Source: CAVTRI01 sp963737075 (GTDB taxonomy: Bacteria > Actinomycetota > Acidimicrobiia > Acidimicrobiales > Palsa-688). Taken from it: DNA of 64,000 nt. A program made the position numbers and the translations under genes. Location: positions 868,001 to 932,000 of the forward strand of contig CAVTRI010000002.1 in NCBI GenBank assembly GCA_963737075.1. The letters run 5' to 3'. The notes under the pieces were generated by a model, which saw nothing but the letters and a program-made list of their open reading frames with translations, ran no database searches and was not told where the DNA came from. Positions 17,228 through 25,695 of the stretch are shown here, piece by piece (the stretch's first letter is position 1; every line of letters starts with the position of its first letter).

Positions 17228-18166
17228 TCAGCCTCCGCTGCTGGAACCCTGGTTGCCAGAACTGGCCTGACCAGTCTTGAGCGATGCTGGCACCGCAGAG
17301 CACACTGAGGAGGGCTGGTTGTTGGTCAACGAGCACATCACCCCGATCAGGTTCGCGGTGACCGCTTGGGCTGCTTTCGAGGTGTTGTTGCTACCACTGG
17401 TGAGATAGGCGAGCGCGTTATCGAAGCTCTTGCCGGAGAGGGCGGCCCCGTTGTACTGGGTACCCGACACTTTGTACTTCCCGCCCAGATCGGTAAACGG
17501 GATCGTGCCCCCGGTTCCGGCTTGGAGCAGCTGGCTCTGCGCCGCAGTGGGGGTTTGGAGGGTCTTGCCGTTACGGTCCTCCAGCTCCACGGAAGTGAAG
17601 GTGAGGTACGGGCTGGTGTAGGTGGAGCCGTAGAAGCTGAACGTAGGGGTATTGGGGTTGGTGTCGGTCGATGAGGACTTGGTGCTGGACAGGTTCGAGA
17701 AGGTCCCGAACTTGGACAGGGCCAGTACCAGCGGCCAGCGTTCTGCGGCGCAGAAGGGACAGAACTCCGCCCCCATGTAGAGGACCTCCGGCTTGCCGCC
17801 GCCGGTCAACGGCTGCGTGCCCGCTGGGAGCCGGCTCGGCGCATTTACATCCGACGCCGAGGCGGCAGCCCCGACCAGGCTGCTGATCGGGACCGCACTC
17901 AGCTGGTTGAGCGCGGATGCCGGCACGGCGGCGCGCGCAGTCGAACCGCTGCTCGAGCCCGAGGTCACCTTGACGATGACCAGCACCGCCACCACGACCA
18001 CGACCACGACCGTCGCGCCCAACGCCAGCAGCCGCTGATTGCGCCGGCGGCGAAACGCCGCGGCCCCCGCGGATGGACGCCGCGGTGCAGGCCGCCCGGT
18101 CCTGGACGCCGACGAGCGAGGAGGCACTTTCGATTCGAACGCGGGGCTGGGCTTTGGTTTGGGCAT
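17228..18166 (-). CDS. Membrane-anchored DUF929 thioredoxin-fold protein
   Basis: A 312-residue protein. A basic Pro/Arg-rich cytoplasmic N-terminus is followed by one transmembrane helix (about 46-66) and an extracellular domain with CPFC at 136-139 in LYMGAEFCPFCAAERW. The first strand and CxxC are thioredoxin-like, typical of DUF929. Two more cysteines near the end (CSLTNNQPSSVC) may form a structural disulfide, and the tail is Ser/Gly-rich. It sits between an SCO1 gene (26 bases upstream) and VKOR (1 base downstream). Adjacency suggests it is the thiol oxidase or chaperone recycled by VKOR; this is inference. Confidence 0.85.
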   Translation of the reverse strand: MPKPKPSPAFESKVPPRSSASRTGRPAPRRPSAGAAAFRRRRNQRLLALGATVVVVVVVAVLVIVKVTSGSSSGSTARAAVPASALNQLSAVPISSLVGAAASASDVNAPSRLPAGTQPLTGGGKPEVLYMGAEFCPFCAAERWPLVLALSKFGTFSNLSSTKSSSTDTNPNTPTFSFYGSTYTSPYLTFTSVELEDRNGKTLQTPTAAQSQLLQAGTGGTIPFTDLGGKYKVSGTQYNGAALSGKSFDNALAYLTSGSNNTSKAAQAVTANLIGVMCSLTNNQPSSVCSAVPASLKTGQASSGNQGSSSGG

Positions 18167-18192
18167 GCGACGACCGCCAGGGAGGGTCTCGG

Positions 18193-18957
18193 TTAGTGGG
18201 TGTCGAGGGGGATGTTGTGTCCGACGAGCCAGGACAGGGCGGCGTCAGCTTGAGGAAGGGTATAGCTGTTGCCGGGAATGCCATTGTTCAGGTGCTGGAC
18301 GCCGAGCACGTCGAGGAGGCCGCGGAGATTGGACGGCAGTTTCCCGTGAAGGTACGGGAGCGCCGCGGTGATGAACCGCTCGTTGCCGGCGGGGTCAATC
18401 AGGATGAAACCGTTGGTGTGATCGACGTCGTAGGTCAGCCGCTGACCGGTCCACCAGTCTGGAGGATCACCAGCGTCTGGAGGGACCTTCTGGTAGGAGA
18501 CTCCGAAAAACTTCCAGAGCGCGGCGACGTTTGTGTCGGTGCCGGTCAGCAAGGTCCAGTCGGCACCAAACCGCTGCTGGTACGCGCGCAGCCGGGCGAC
18601 GCTGTCCCGGTCCGGGTCGACTGTTGCCTCGATGAACACGACCTTTCCTCCCAACCCGGCTTTCTGGACCGAACGTTGGAGAACCTGGAAAGCGCCCGTG
18701 GTGATAGGACATTCGTCGTTGCACAAGGTGAGGAACTGGGCGAGGACCACGTCTTTGCCCCGAAAGCTCTGCAGGGTGACGGCTTGTCCGTCCTGGTCGA
18801 CGAGGGGGGTAGCCGGCACCTGGCGTCCGGCCGGGATGACGGTGCCTAGCCCCTGGGGGATAGACGGCCGGGAGTCGCCGCACCCGGCCACCAGGCCCAC
18901 GAGAAACGCTCCGCAGGCGACGAGGACAATGGCACGTGACTGGGTCAGTCGGATCAT
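18193..18957 (-). CDS. SCO1/SenC-family lipoprotein (copper delivery/thiol redox)
   Basis: 254 residues. A signal sequence ends in the lipobox LVAGC (Cys26), so the protein is anchored outside the membrane. The thioredoxin-like domain has CNDEC-P (Cys79, Cys83) and the SCO copper histidine in YDVDHTNGFILID (His180). SCO1 proteins insert Cu into the CuA site of cytochrome oxidase or reduce its cysteines. It lies 39 bases after a YcnI-type gene and shares a strand with PCuAC, another CuA-assembly protein. No cytochrome oxidase gene is in the window. Confidence 0.9.
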   Translation of the reverse strand: MIRLTQSRAIVLVACGAFLVGLVAGCGDSRPSIPQGLGTVIPAGRQVPATPLVDQDGQAVTLQSFRGKDVVLAQFLTLCNDECPITTGAFQVLQRSVQKAGLGGKVVFIEATVDPDRDSVARLRAYQQRFGADWTLLTGTDTNVAALWKFFGVSYQKVPPDAGDPPDWWTGQRLTYDVDHTNGFILIDPAGNERFITAALPYLHGKLPSNLRGLLDVLGVQHLNNGIPGNSYTLPQADAALSWLVGHNIPLDTH

Positions 18958-18996
18958 GACATTGCTGTGGCAGTCATATTGAGCCGCCCGGTCCTC

Positions 18997-19674
18997 TCAC
19001 GTCTTCCGCCGGACGAGCACCAGCGTCAGCGCGCTCAGCCCCGCGGCAGCGCCGATGGCGCCGAGGATCAGCCCGACCGTGCCAGCCGTGTCCGACGAGG
19101 ACGACGAGGAGCCCGCCGACGCTGACGCCACTGCCTCTGGCGCGGTGAGCGTCAGCGTCGGCGCGGGATGCACCGGTTCGGGTTGTCCCGGCTGGGCGAT
19201 CTGGATCCAGCGCACCACATCGCCGTTGGAGTAGGTCTGGACCGCCTTGAACGTGACGGAGTCGGTGTTCGTCGGCAGCTGCTGGGCGAGCACGTGGAAC
19301 TCCTGGAAATCCCCGACCGGGATGCTCCCCCCGCTCCAGACGATCTGGCTCACGTAGGAGGTGACCGGACCGTCATCGGTCTGCACGGGCGGGTTCAGCG
19401 GCGACGTCGTCTCGGTGATCTGCCATCCAGGGGCCGGCTGAGGGTCCACGCCCAGGATCGGGTGGCCTGAGGGAAATACGAGCTGGAGTTTGACCGTCGT
19501 CGCCGTGGGCTCCTCGCTGGGCACCCGGAACCCCAGGGTTACCTCGCCGCCCTTGGGTGCGCTGCTCGGGTCGACGGTCACGTGGGCCCCCGCCACCCCG
19601 GCGAACCAGAGCACCGCAAGCCCGGCGACCGCACCGCCCGGACCGACCCGGCCCAACAGCCAGCGACATCTCAT
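18997..19674 (-). CDS. YcnI/DUF1775-type copper-binding membrane-anchored protein
   Basis: 225 residues. An N-terminal signal peptide ends at VAGA, leaving His31 as the likely first mature residue (HVTVDPSSAPKGG), the hallmark of YcnI proteins whose N-terminal His helps bind Cu(II). The domain shows the family strands VTLGFRVPSE, PGWQI and QIVWSGG. A Ser-rich linker and a C-terminal transmembrane helix end in RRKT, giving an extracytoplasmic, membrane-tethered domain. It is third in the sigma-led operon, 39 bases after the PCuAC gene. Confidence 0.85.
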   Translation of the reverse strand: MRCRWLLGRVGPGGAVAGLAVLWFAGVAGAHVTVDPSSAPKGGEVTLGFRVPSEEPTATTVKLQLVFPSGHPILGVDPQPAPGWQITETTSPLNPPVQTDDGPVTSYVSQIVWSGGSIPVGDFQEFHVLAQQLPTNTDSVTFKAVQTYSNGDVVRWIQIAQPGQPEPVHPAPTLTLTAPEAVASASAGSSSSSSDTAGTVGLILGAIGAAAGLSALTLVLVRRKT

Positions 19675-19713
19675 GACCCGATAGTGGTCTGCCCCGGGCG
19701 CGGTAGTTCCCGT

Positions 19714-20241
19714 CTAACCGCCGCCGGAACCCAGAATCCGGTCGAGGGGCACGACGGGGATAGGGACGGACACGAGCCCGGCGTGGGCGAAATGGAGGTC
19801 GACCACGACGGTCTGGCCGACGGCCAGCCGCCGGGTGAGCCCTTCGAGCATGAGGTGGTCGCCTCCGGGCGCGAAGGTCGCCGAGCCATGCGGCGGCACA
19901 ACCAGGGAGGGAAGCGGGGCCATGACCCCCGAGCTGGGGTCCGACGATTGCCCCCGGCCCGCCCCGTCCGGGCCGTCGCCTGAGGTCATCGGAAGCGCCT
20001 GCGCGGCGGCCGGACTATCGACGCCGATGAGCGTGTCAGGGGCGGTCCCATTGTTCTTGACGGTGAGATACGCCGCCGCGATGTCGGGGCTCGCCGGCTT
20101 CGGCAGGTAAGCGCCCGACACTTCCAAGAATCCGCTTCGCGCTACGACCGTGCCCGAAGAGGTCGCCGCCGAGCCGCACGCCGCCCCGACGAGGGCGAGC
20201 GCAGCAAGCGGCCAGAAACGCCTCACAACCAAGTAGTGCAC
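19714..20241 (-). CDS. PCu(A)C-type copper chaperone lipoprotein
   Basis: 175 residues. The signal peptide ends with LVGAAC, a lipobox. The domain matches PCuAC proteins: ISP-like strand SGAYLPKP, AAYLTVKNNG, then MAPLPSLVVPPHGSATFAPGGDHLML containing the HxM ligands. The first His of the classical HMx10Mx21HxM signature is missing (ALPMTSGDG at that place). An insertion of about 20 Gly/Asp/Ser residues sits between the ligand segments, so copper affinity may differ from well-studied members. GTG 20241 is listed; GTG 20226 is an alternative. It follows the sigma gene by 42 bases. Confidence 0.85.
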   Translation of the reverse strand: MHYLVVRRFWPLAALALVGAACGSAATSSGTVVARSGFLEVSGAYLPKPASPDIAAAYLTVKNNGTAPDTLIGVDSPAAAQALPMTSGDGPDGAGRGQSSDPSSGVMAPLPSLVVPPHGSATFAPGGDHLMLEGLTRRLAVGQTVVVDLHFAHAGLVSVPIPVVPLDRILGSGGG

Positions 20242-20283
20242 CCCGACACGACCTGAGTTCCCGGCGGCCCAGCCGAGGGGTGA

Positions 20284-20820
20284 TTAGCAGCCGCCCCTGG
20301 CGTTGCCCGGGCGCGCGGTGTCGGTGGCGAGGGCCTGGAGCTCGGCCCGGGCCCGCGCCACCCTGGAGCGCACCGTGCCGACCGGCACACCCAGCACGTC
20401 GGCCGTCTCCTCGTACCGCAAGCCCAGGAGCTGGGTCAGGACAAACGGCTCCCGCCGCTGCGGCGAAAGTCGGGCGATGAGCTCGACCAGCGACACCGCG
20501 CCGGAGTGATCCGGGATTGCGACGGGCGCCGGTGCTGCGTGCGCTTGGCGCTCGGCCCGCTCCCGGCGGCGAATCGCCTCTGAGCACGCCCGCCGAGCGA
20601 TCGCCAGCGTCCAGGTGCGCGCCGAGGAGTCGCCACGAAACGTGCGGGCCGAACGCCAGACCCGCAGGAACGTCTCTTGCGCCGCGTCGTCCGCCTGCTC
20701 CGCGCTCAGCATGGCCGCACAAAACCGCCACACGTCAGCCTGGCAAAGCCGGACGTACTCGGCCAGGGCGTCGCGGTCGCCGGCAGCGGCCGCAAGCAGC
20801 AGCCGGGTGGCGTCCTCCAT
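20284..20820 (-). CDS. ECF (extracytoplasmic function) RNA polymerase sigma factor
   Basis: From ATG 20820 the product is 178 residues: sigma region 2 (VWRFCAAMLSAEQADDAAQETFLRVWRSARTFRG, the DDAAQETF core) and region 4 (LSPQRREPFVLTQLLGLRYEETADVLGVPVGTVRSRVARAR), with no region 3. It heads a same-strand run of five envelope copper/thiol genes and faces, 83 bases away, an ORF whose N-terminus is a zinc-type anti-sigma domain. The natural reading is a sigma factor held by that divergent membrane protein and driving the operon. The open frame continues upstream to 20901, but that part has no sigma homology. Confidence 0.9.
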   Translation of the reverse strand: MEDATRLLLAAAAGDRDALAEYVRLCQADVWRFCAAMLSAEQADDAAQETFLRVWRSARTFRGDSSARTWTLAIARRACSEAIRRRERAERQAHAAPAPVAIPDHSGAVSLVELIARLSPQRREPFVLTQLLGLRYEETADVLGVPVGTVRSRVARARAELQALATDTARPGNARGGC

Positions 20821-20867
20821 CGCCGCCAACGCTACGAACCTGCTTCCTCGACGCGCCAACCGGACCC

Positions 20868-20878
20868 GGGAACTTCCC
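20868..20878. promoter_or_regulatory. Shared ECF-type -35 palindrome between the sigma and anti-sigma genes
   Basis: GGGAACTTCCC reads as a GGAA-type ECF -35 on both strands. Toward the sigma gene it gives GGAAGTT, 17 bases, then CGTC, a common ECF promoter layout, with ATG 20820 about 30 bases on. Toward the fusion gene a -10-like TATTCA/CACTAT lies just before GTG 20904. It suggests autoregulation of both genes. Confidence 0.4.
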
Positions 20879-20903
20879 CAGCTGTCCGAGGCACTATTCA
20901 CGC

Positions 20904-21824
20904 GTGGTACAGGGCTGCACGCTGTTCCGAGAGGCCATCTCGGCTCGCGCCGACGGCGAAGACCCGTGCGTCCCCGAGGACCTGCTGGCCGCGCACCTGG
21001 AGCGCTGCGACGACTGTCGGACGTTCGCGGCGATCGTCGATGCGCAGCGCCGCCGGCTGCGCCTCCGTCCCGCCGAGCCGGTGCCGGACCTCACAGAGAA
21101 GATCCTGGCCGCCATCCCCTCCGGGCGGGCGTCTCGCCGCCTCCCAAGAAGGCGGGTGGCGGTTGCGGCTGCCGCCGCAACCGCCGTGATCACAGGGGCA
21201 AGCGTCGGCGGTTGGGCGCTCACCCGCCCCTCTCCTTCTCCGCTTCTCTCCATCCACCAGGTCGCTGGGTCCACCGAGACCGACAGTCGCTACCCCGGTG
21301 CGCTCGTCCTGCCGATGCACGTGGCCAAGCCCACCGTGACGCTGACCGATACGTCCGGACGCCCGTACGACGTGGCCTCGAAAACCGCGGGCAAGGTGAC
21401 GTTGCTGTACTTCGGGTACACCCACTGTCCCGACGTGTGCCCCATCAGCATGGCCCTCGCCGCGGCGGCCATCCAGCGGCTTCCGGCGAGCGAGCAGGCC
21501 CGCGTGGTGACCGTCTTCGTCACCACAGACCCAGCACGAGACACCCCGCCGGTGCTGCGCGCATGGCTGAACGCCTTCGATAACCGATTCGTGGGGCTCA
21601 CCGGCAGCATGGCCCAAATCCACCAGGCCGAGAAGCAGGTGCAGATGCCGTTGTCGTATGTGGAGACGACGACGTCCGGCCCGCACACCGCGAGCTATCA
21701 GGTGGCCCACTCCGGCTCCACACTGGTGTACACCGCGTCGGGATTCTCGTCGCTGCAGGTCGACGCCGCTGACACGCCAGCCCACCTGGCCACCACCCTG
21801 AAACACCTTCTCAGCGCACAGTGA
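20904..21824 (+). CDS. Fusion of a zinc-type anti-sigma domain, a membrane helix and an SCO1 domain
   Basis: From GTG 20904 the protein has 306 residues. Residues 1-60 are a cytoplasmic anti-sigma domain with the zinc signature H31-x3-C35-x2-C38 (HLERCDDC) and an upstream Cys22. Residues 84-107 form one transmembrane helix after an Arg cluster. Residues 135-306 are an SCO1/SenC domain outside the membrane with THCPDVCP (Cys175, Cys179) and VAHSG (His269), the three copper ligands. It faces the ECF sigma gene. Known zinc anti-sigma factors release their sigma on oxidation or proteolysis. I infer that copper loading or disulfide formation in the SCO1 part could signal inward. The open frame extends upstream over the sigma gene, but that sequence is antisense to it. 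Confidence 0.88.
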   Translation: MVQGCTLFREAISARADGEDPCVPEDLLAAHLERCDDCRTFAAIVDAQRRRLRLRPAEPVPDLTEKILAAIPSGRASRRLPRRRVAVAAAAATAVITGASVGGWALTRPSPSPLLSIHQVAGSTETDSRYPGALVLPMHVAKPTVTLTDTSGRPYDVASKTAGKVTLLYFGYTHCPDVCPISMALAAAAIQRLPASEQARVVTVFVTTDPARDTPPVLRAWLNAFDNRFVGLTGSMAQIHQAEKQVQMPLSYVETTTSGPHTASYQVAHSGSTLVYTASGFSSLQVDAADTPAHLATTLKHLLSAQ

Positions 21825-22627
21825 GCATCAACACCGCCTGAGGTGAGCGGTGCCTCTTGGCCTCCCCGAAGGGGTGGCAAATGTCTGCCGTTGAGGACGG
21901 TGGCCGTAGGTGAGGCTGGGAAAGGTGAGTAAGGGTGCTGGCGGAGAGGGGAAGGGGCCGGTGATGCGCTGTGGATTGTTGAGTGGAGAGAGCAGATGGG
22001 CTGGGTTTGGTCGGCGTATGAGGGGCTGATGTCGGTGTGGGTCGGGACGTTGTGATGGACCCCGTTCGGGGCGGTCGAGTCTCAACAAATCGCTTCGCCC
22101 AACGCGGGCTTCCGATCCTTTCAGCTCCTCGAACGCGCCAGCCGTTATTGTCACCGCGACGGGCCGATACCACCGATAGCCACGTCAGATATCGACGTCA
22201 GGTGGTGGCGATATGCACGTCGACCCCGAACTCGTTGACGCCTTGCTGCAGACTTGGGCCCGAGCTGCGGAGGGTCCCGAACCATAGTTGCCTTTCGTAG
22301 ACCAGGTCGGCTGCGAAGGTTTGGCCGATAAGCAGTCCGCCTCCGAACCTGGCGGTGAGCATCGCGGCCCATCTCGCTCGGGCCGGGAGTCGAGAACCTG
22401 GATGACTTCTGGATGCGGCCAGCGGATGGCGTTGATGACCGCCGGGCTGGCCCCAGTGAAAGTTGGGAGAGTTGACCACGGTGCTCGCCGTGCAACGCTT
22501 GGAGCAGCCCCCAGTGAGCGCTGGCCTGCAAGGCTAGCTCGTCGTCGGGCAGCTGCTCAGGCCACCGGCCGGGAAGGACCCGCACGGGCCACGTACTCGT
22601 CGATGATGATCACTGTGCCGGCGTCGC
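21825..22627. other. Gene-poor stretch with a strand-asymmetric block
   Basis: Between about 21900 and 22080 the plus strand is strongly purine- and G-rich, so minus-strand frames there read as Pro/Ser/Thr and are not genes. From 22198 to 22585 minus-strand frames contain protein-like pieces (PDDELALQASAHWGLLQALHGEH; TARFGGGLLIGQTFAADLVYE) interrupted by frame changes, perhaps a decayed gene of a family I do not recognise. Confidence 0.4.
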
Positions 22628-22813
22628 TCAGTCGTTGTTGCCGGCTTGAGGGCCGCCGCCGGCCAGCGGGTCGGCAGCTGACACCGTGTCGAGCGCAGCT
22701 TGGAACTGGTCGGCCAGGTCCCCGTCGACGAGGAGGTCCAGGAACTCCCGGTCGGCGTGGGTCGCCAGCCCGGCGACGCCGGCGGCGTTCCTCGAGCATC
22801 TCCTCACCGACAT
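22628..22813 (-). CDS. Small acidic hypothetical protein
   Basis: A 61-residue frame. From residue 12 on it reads as plausible protein (GLATHADREFLDLLVDGDLADQFQAAL), acidic and helical, ending Gly/Asn-rich. I recognise no family and no strong ribosome site. It could be part of the decayed gene that follows on the same strand. Confidence 0.25.
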   Translation of the reverse strand: MSVRRCSRNAAGVAGLATHADREFLDLLVDGDLADQFQAALDTVSAADPLAGGGPQAGNND

Positions 22814-23104
22814 TCATGCCTCAGTCTGCCGACACGTCTGACGGTGTGGCCACCCCGTTCCTTCTTCGAGCCACAGGCCGCCCCGGCGCGAGTGGTGATA
22901 GCGTCTCAGGACTGGTGGAAAATCAGTTCCCGCGGGTTCCAGTTGCTGATGGTAGCCGGGGTCTGACGGTTTGAGGCGGCCTGTGCTGAGGTGTCAGCGG
23001 GAGACGACGAGTAGCCCCGGGGGAGGTGCGGCTGACGCCGACGGAGTCGGATAGGGCGTGGAGCAGGCAGACGCGCATCAGAGGCGGTGTGCTCGCGTGT
23101 GGGG

Positions 23105-25453
23105 TTACTGCCGGGCCATGGCCAGGCGCATCTCGGCGTCGCTGTCGCTGATGAGGTCGCCGGAGAGGTCGACGGCGACCGTGTGGAGGGTGCCGGTGAA
23201 GGGGAAGGGTGCCTGGTAGTCGGTGGTAACGGGTGATCCGGGGTTCATCCCGCAGGTGAGCCCGCCGGGGTTGAACACGACGGGCGTGGTGACGGGGAGA
23301 TCGTTCTGGGCGACGAGGTGGCTGTCGACGTACAGCTGTGCCCGGCCGGGGGAACCTTTGCCTTGGGTGAAGTCGGGATCGCCGGTGGGCTCGAACTCGA
23401 ACCGGAGCTGGTGCCTGCCCGCAGGCAGGGTGTCGGGTGCGGACACCTGGTGGGTGGCCCGCCCGACGTAGTTGTGGGCGTAGTGCAGCCGGCTGCCTTT
23501 CACGTAGAACGTCCAGCCGCCGTTGATGGTGCCCTGGCACAGCAGCACACCGTCGGCCCCCTCCTCGGGGATGTCCACATCCGGGGTGATGCTGTGGGGA
23601 CGGTTCTGGACTTTGGGGCCCACCCAGAATGGCGATGTCTGGGTGCCGGGCCGGTAGACGTACTGGTTGCGCGGCTCGGCGATCTGTGGGCGCTCGGTCA
23701 TGAGCCGGGCGATGGTGCTGCCGTCGATGGGCAGGACGTTGTACTTGCCGGCCTCCACGTACCACATGGCGATGAGCTCGATGAGCTTGGCCCGCTCTTT
23801 GTCGGCTAGGTTGTGGTTCTCCGCGGGGTCGCCGGCTATGTGGTAGAGCTCCCAGTGGTGGGCGTCCAGGTCGGTCAGGTCCTGGGCGGTTATCGGTGTC
23901 CCGAACGGCTTGCCTTCGGCGAAGGAGGGTCCGGGCCACGGGCACACCGCCCGCCAGCCGTCGTGGTCGATGGCGCGATGGCCGATCATCTCGAAGTACT
24001 GGGTTCGATGCCGGGTGGGGGCGGCGGGGTCGTCGAAGGTGTGGGCGAAGCTGACCCCGTGGATCGGCGACTGGGTCACGCCCCGGATCGTGGCCGGCGG
24101 GTCGAGGTCGAGCGCCTCCAGCACGGTGGGCACCATGTCGATGATGTGGGCGTACTGGGTGCGCACCTGGCCGCGGGCCGACATGCCGGCCGGCCAGTGC
24201 ACCAGGAACGGGTCGGTGGTGCCGCCCCGGTAGGTTTCCCGCTTCCACCGGCGGAACGGGGTGTTGCCCGCCCACGTCCATCCCCACGGGTAGTGGCCGA
24301 ACGTGGTGGGACCCCCGAGCTCGTCGATCTTGGCCACGCTTTCATCCAGTGGCTCCGGCGCGTTGTTGAAGAACTGCAGCTCGTTGGTGGTACCCGTCGG
24401 GCCGCCCTCGGGGCTGGCCCCGTTGTCGGACACGAACATGATCAGCGTGTTGTCGAACTCGCCAATCTCCTTCAAGTGGTCGAGGAGCCGGCCGATGTGA
24501 TGGTCGGTGTGGGACAGGAACCCGGCGTACACCTCCATCATCCGGGCCGCCAGCCGACGGGCGTCGGCCGGCAGCGAGTCCCAGTCGGGGACGTCGGGAT
24601 CGTGCCGGGACAGCTCCGTGTCGGCCGGCATGACGCCCAACTGCTTCTGGCTGGCCAGCACCTGCTCCCGGTAGGCGTCCCACCCGTCGTCGAACTGGCC
24701 GGCGTAGCGGTCGGCCCACGCCTTGGGCACGTGATGCGGGGCGTGCATGGCGCCGGTGCAGAAGTGCAGGTAAAACGGTTTGTGGGGGGCGACCTGCTTG
24801 GCGTCGTCGATGAACTGGATGGCCTTATCGGCCAGATCCTCGGTGAGGTGATAGCCCTGCTCGGGCGTCCGGGGCGGCTCCACCTGGTGGTTGTCGTACA
24901 CCAGGTCCGGATGCCACTGGCTGGTATCACCGCCCAGGAACCCGTAGAAGCGCTCGAAGCCCCGCCCCAGGGGCCAGCGGTCGAACGGCCCCGCCCCCGA
25001 TTCGAACTCCGAGGGCAGCAGGTGGTACTTGCCGAGCATGTAGGTGCTGTAGCCATGGGCCAGCAGCATCTCCGACAAGAAGCCGTTCTCAAACGGGATC
25101 TGCCCGTTGTAGCCCGGGTACCCGGTGGCGATCTCGTTGACCCCAGCGGTGGCGTTGGCGTGATGGTTCCGCCCCGTGATGATGCACGACCGCGACGGCG
25201 AGCACAGCGCCGTGGTGTGCATGTTGGTATACAGCAGCCCCCCGCCGGCGAGCGCGTCGATGTTCGGCGTGGCGATCGGACTGCCATAGCAGCCCAGCTG
25301 TGCGAAACCCAGGTCGTCCAGCACGATGAACAGCACGTTCGGCGAGCCTTCCCGGGCCCGCAGCGGGCGCGGCCACGCCGGGCTCGACTCCTCCGTTGTC
25401 CGGCCGATCACGCCGGGAAACGCACTGCCCGGCTCATACTCTTCCAGCGGCAT
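23105..25453 (-). CDS. Arylsulfatase-type formylglycine-dependent hydrolase
   Basis: From ATG 25453 (GGAGG 8 bases upstream) the product is 782 residues, in the alkaline-phosphatase superfamily. Metal-binding Asp-Asp (VLDDLG, residues 46-47) is followed by CSPSR at 84-88, whose Cys is converted to formylglycine, and the GRNHH, GKYHL and SDNGASPEGG segments supply further metal and substrate residues. No signal peptide is visible, so it may act in the cytoplasm. The last 200 residues form a beta-rich domain seen in long actinobacterial arylsulfatases. No formylglycine-generating enzyme gene lies in the window. Sulfate esters are the expected substrates; phosphonate esters are possible. Confidence 0.9.
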   Translation of the reverse strand: MPLEEYEPGSAFPGVIGRTTEESSPAWPRPLRAREGSPNVLFIVLDDLGFAQLGCYGSPIATPNIDALAGGGLLYTNMHTTALCSPSRSCIITGRNHHANATAGVNEIATGYPGYNGQIPFENGFLSEMLLAHGYSTYMLGKYHLLPSEFESGAGPFDRWPLGRGFERFYGFLGGDTSQWHPDLVYDNHQVEPPRTPEQGYHLTEDLADKAIQFIDDAKQVAPHKPFYLHFCTGAMHAPHHVPKAWADRYAGQFDDGWDAYREQVLASQKQLGVMPADTELSRHDPDVPDWDSLPADARRLAARMMEVYAGFLSHTDHHIGRLLDHLKEIGEFDNTLIMFVSDNGASPEGGPTGTTNELQFFNNAPEPLDESVAKIDELGGPTTFGHYPWGWTWAGNTPFRRWKRETYRGGTTDPFLVHWPAGMSARGQVRTQYAHIIDMVPTVLEALDLDPPATIRGVTQSPIHGVSFAHTFDDPAAPTRHRTQYFEMIGHRAIDHDGWRAVCPWPGPSFAEGKPFGTPITAQDLTDLDAHHWELYHIAGDPAENHNLADKERAKLIELIAMWYVEAGKYNVLPIDGSTIARLMTERPQIAEPRNQYVYRPGTQTSPFWVGPKVQNRPHSITPDVDIPEEGADGVLLCQGTINGGWTFYVKGSRLHYAHNYVGRATHQVSAPDTLPAGRHQLRFEFEPTGDPDFTQGKGSPGRAQLYVDSHLVAQNDLPVTTPVVFNPGGLTCGMNPGSPVTTDYQAPFPFTGTLHTVAVDLSGDLISDSDAEMRLAMARQ

Positions 25454-25695
25454 GGGTCTGGCCTCCATTTCAGTCCCGCGCCGACCTGGGCTTTGCGGGA
25501 AACGCACCTCATCCAAGCCCTATCCGCCGGGTCGGCCATCACCCCAACCACGTGATTCGAACCGGCTATTCGAATCACCGTTTATACGACGACGCTCTGC
25601 TCGGCGTCGCCCAGAAGGCGGCCGGAGCGTGCGCCATGTCGAGACGCCTGGATCGATGCCCGCGACCGCCGAGAGGACCATCCGGGCGGGGGGTC
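25454..25695. other. No recognisable gene
   Basis: Upstream region of the sulfatase gene. The AT-richer patch near 25555-25600 could hold its promoter, but I cannot fit convincing hexamers. Confidence 0.4.

Noticed and set aside
21811..22173. Minus-strand Pro/Ser/Thr-rich open frame
   Set aside because: Its composition is fully explained by the purine-rich plus strand; no start signal or homology.
23813..25555. Plus-strand open frame of 580 codons
   Set aside because: Antisense to the sulfatase; an artefact of high GC at third codon positions.
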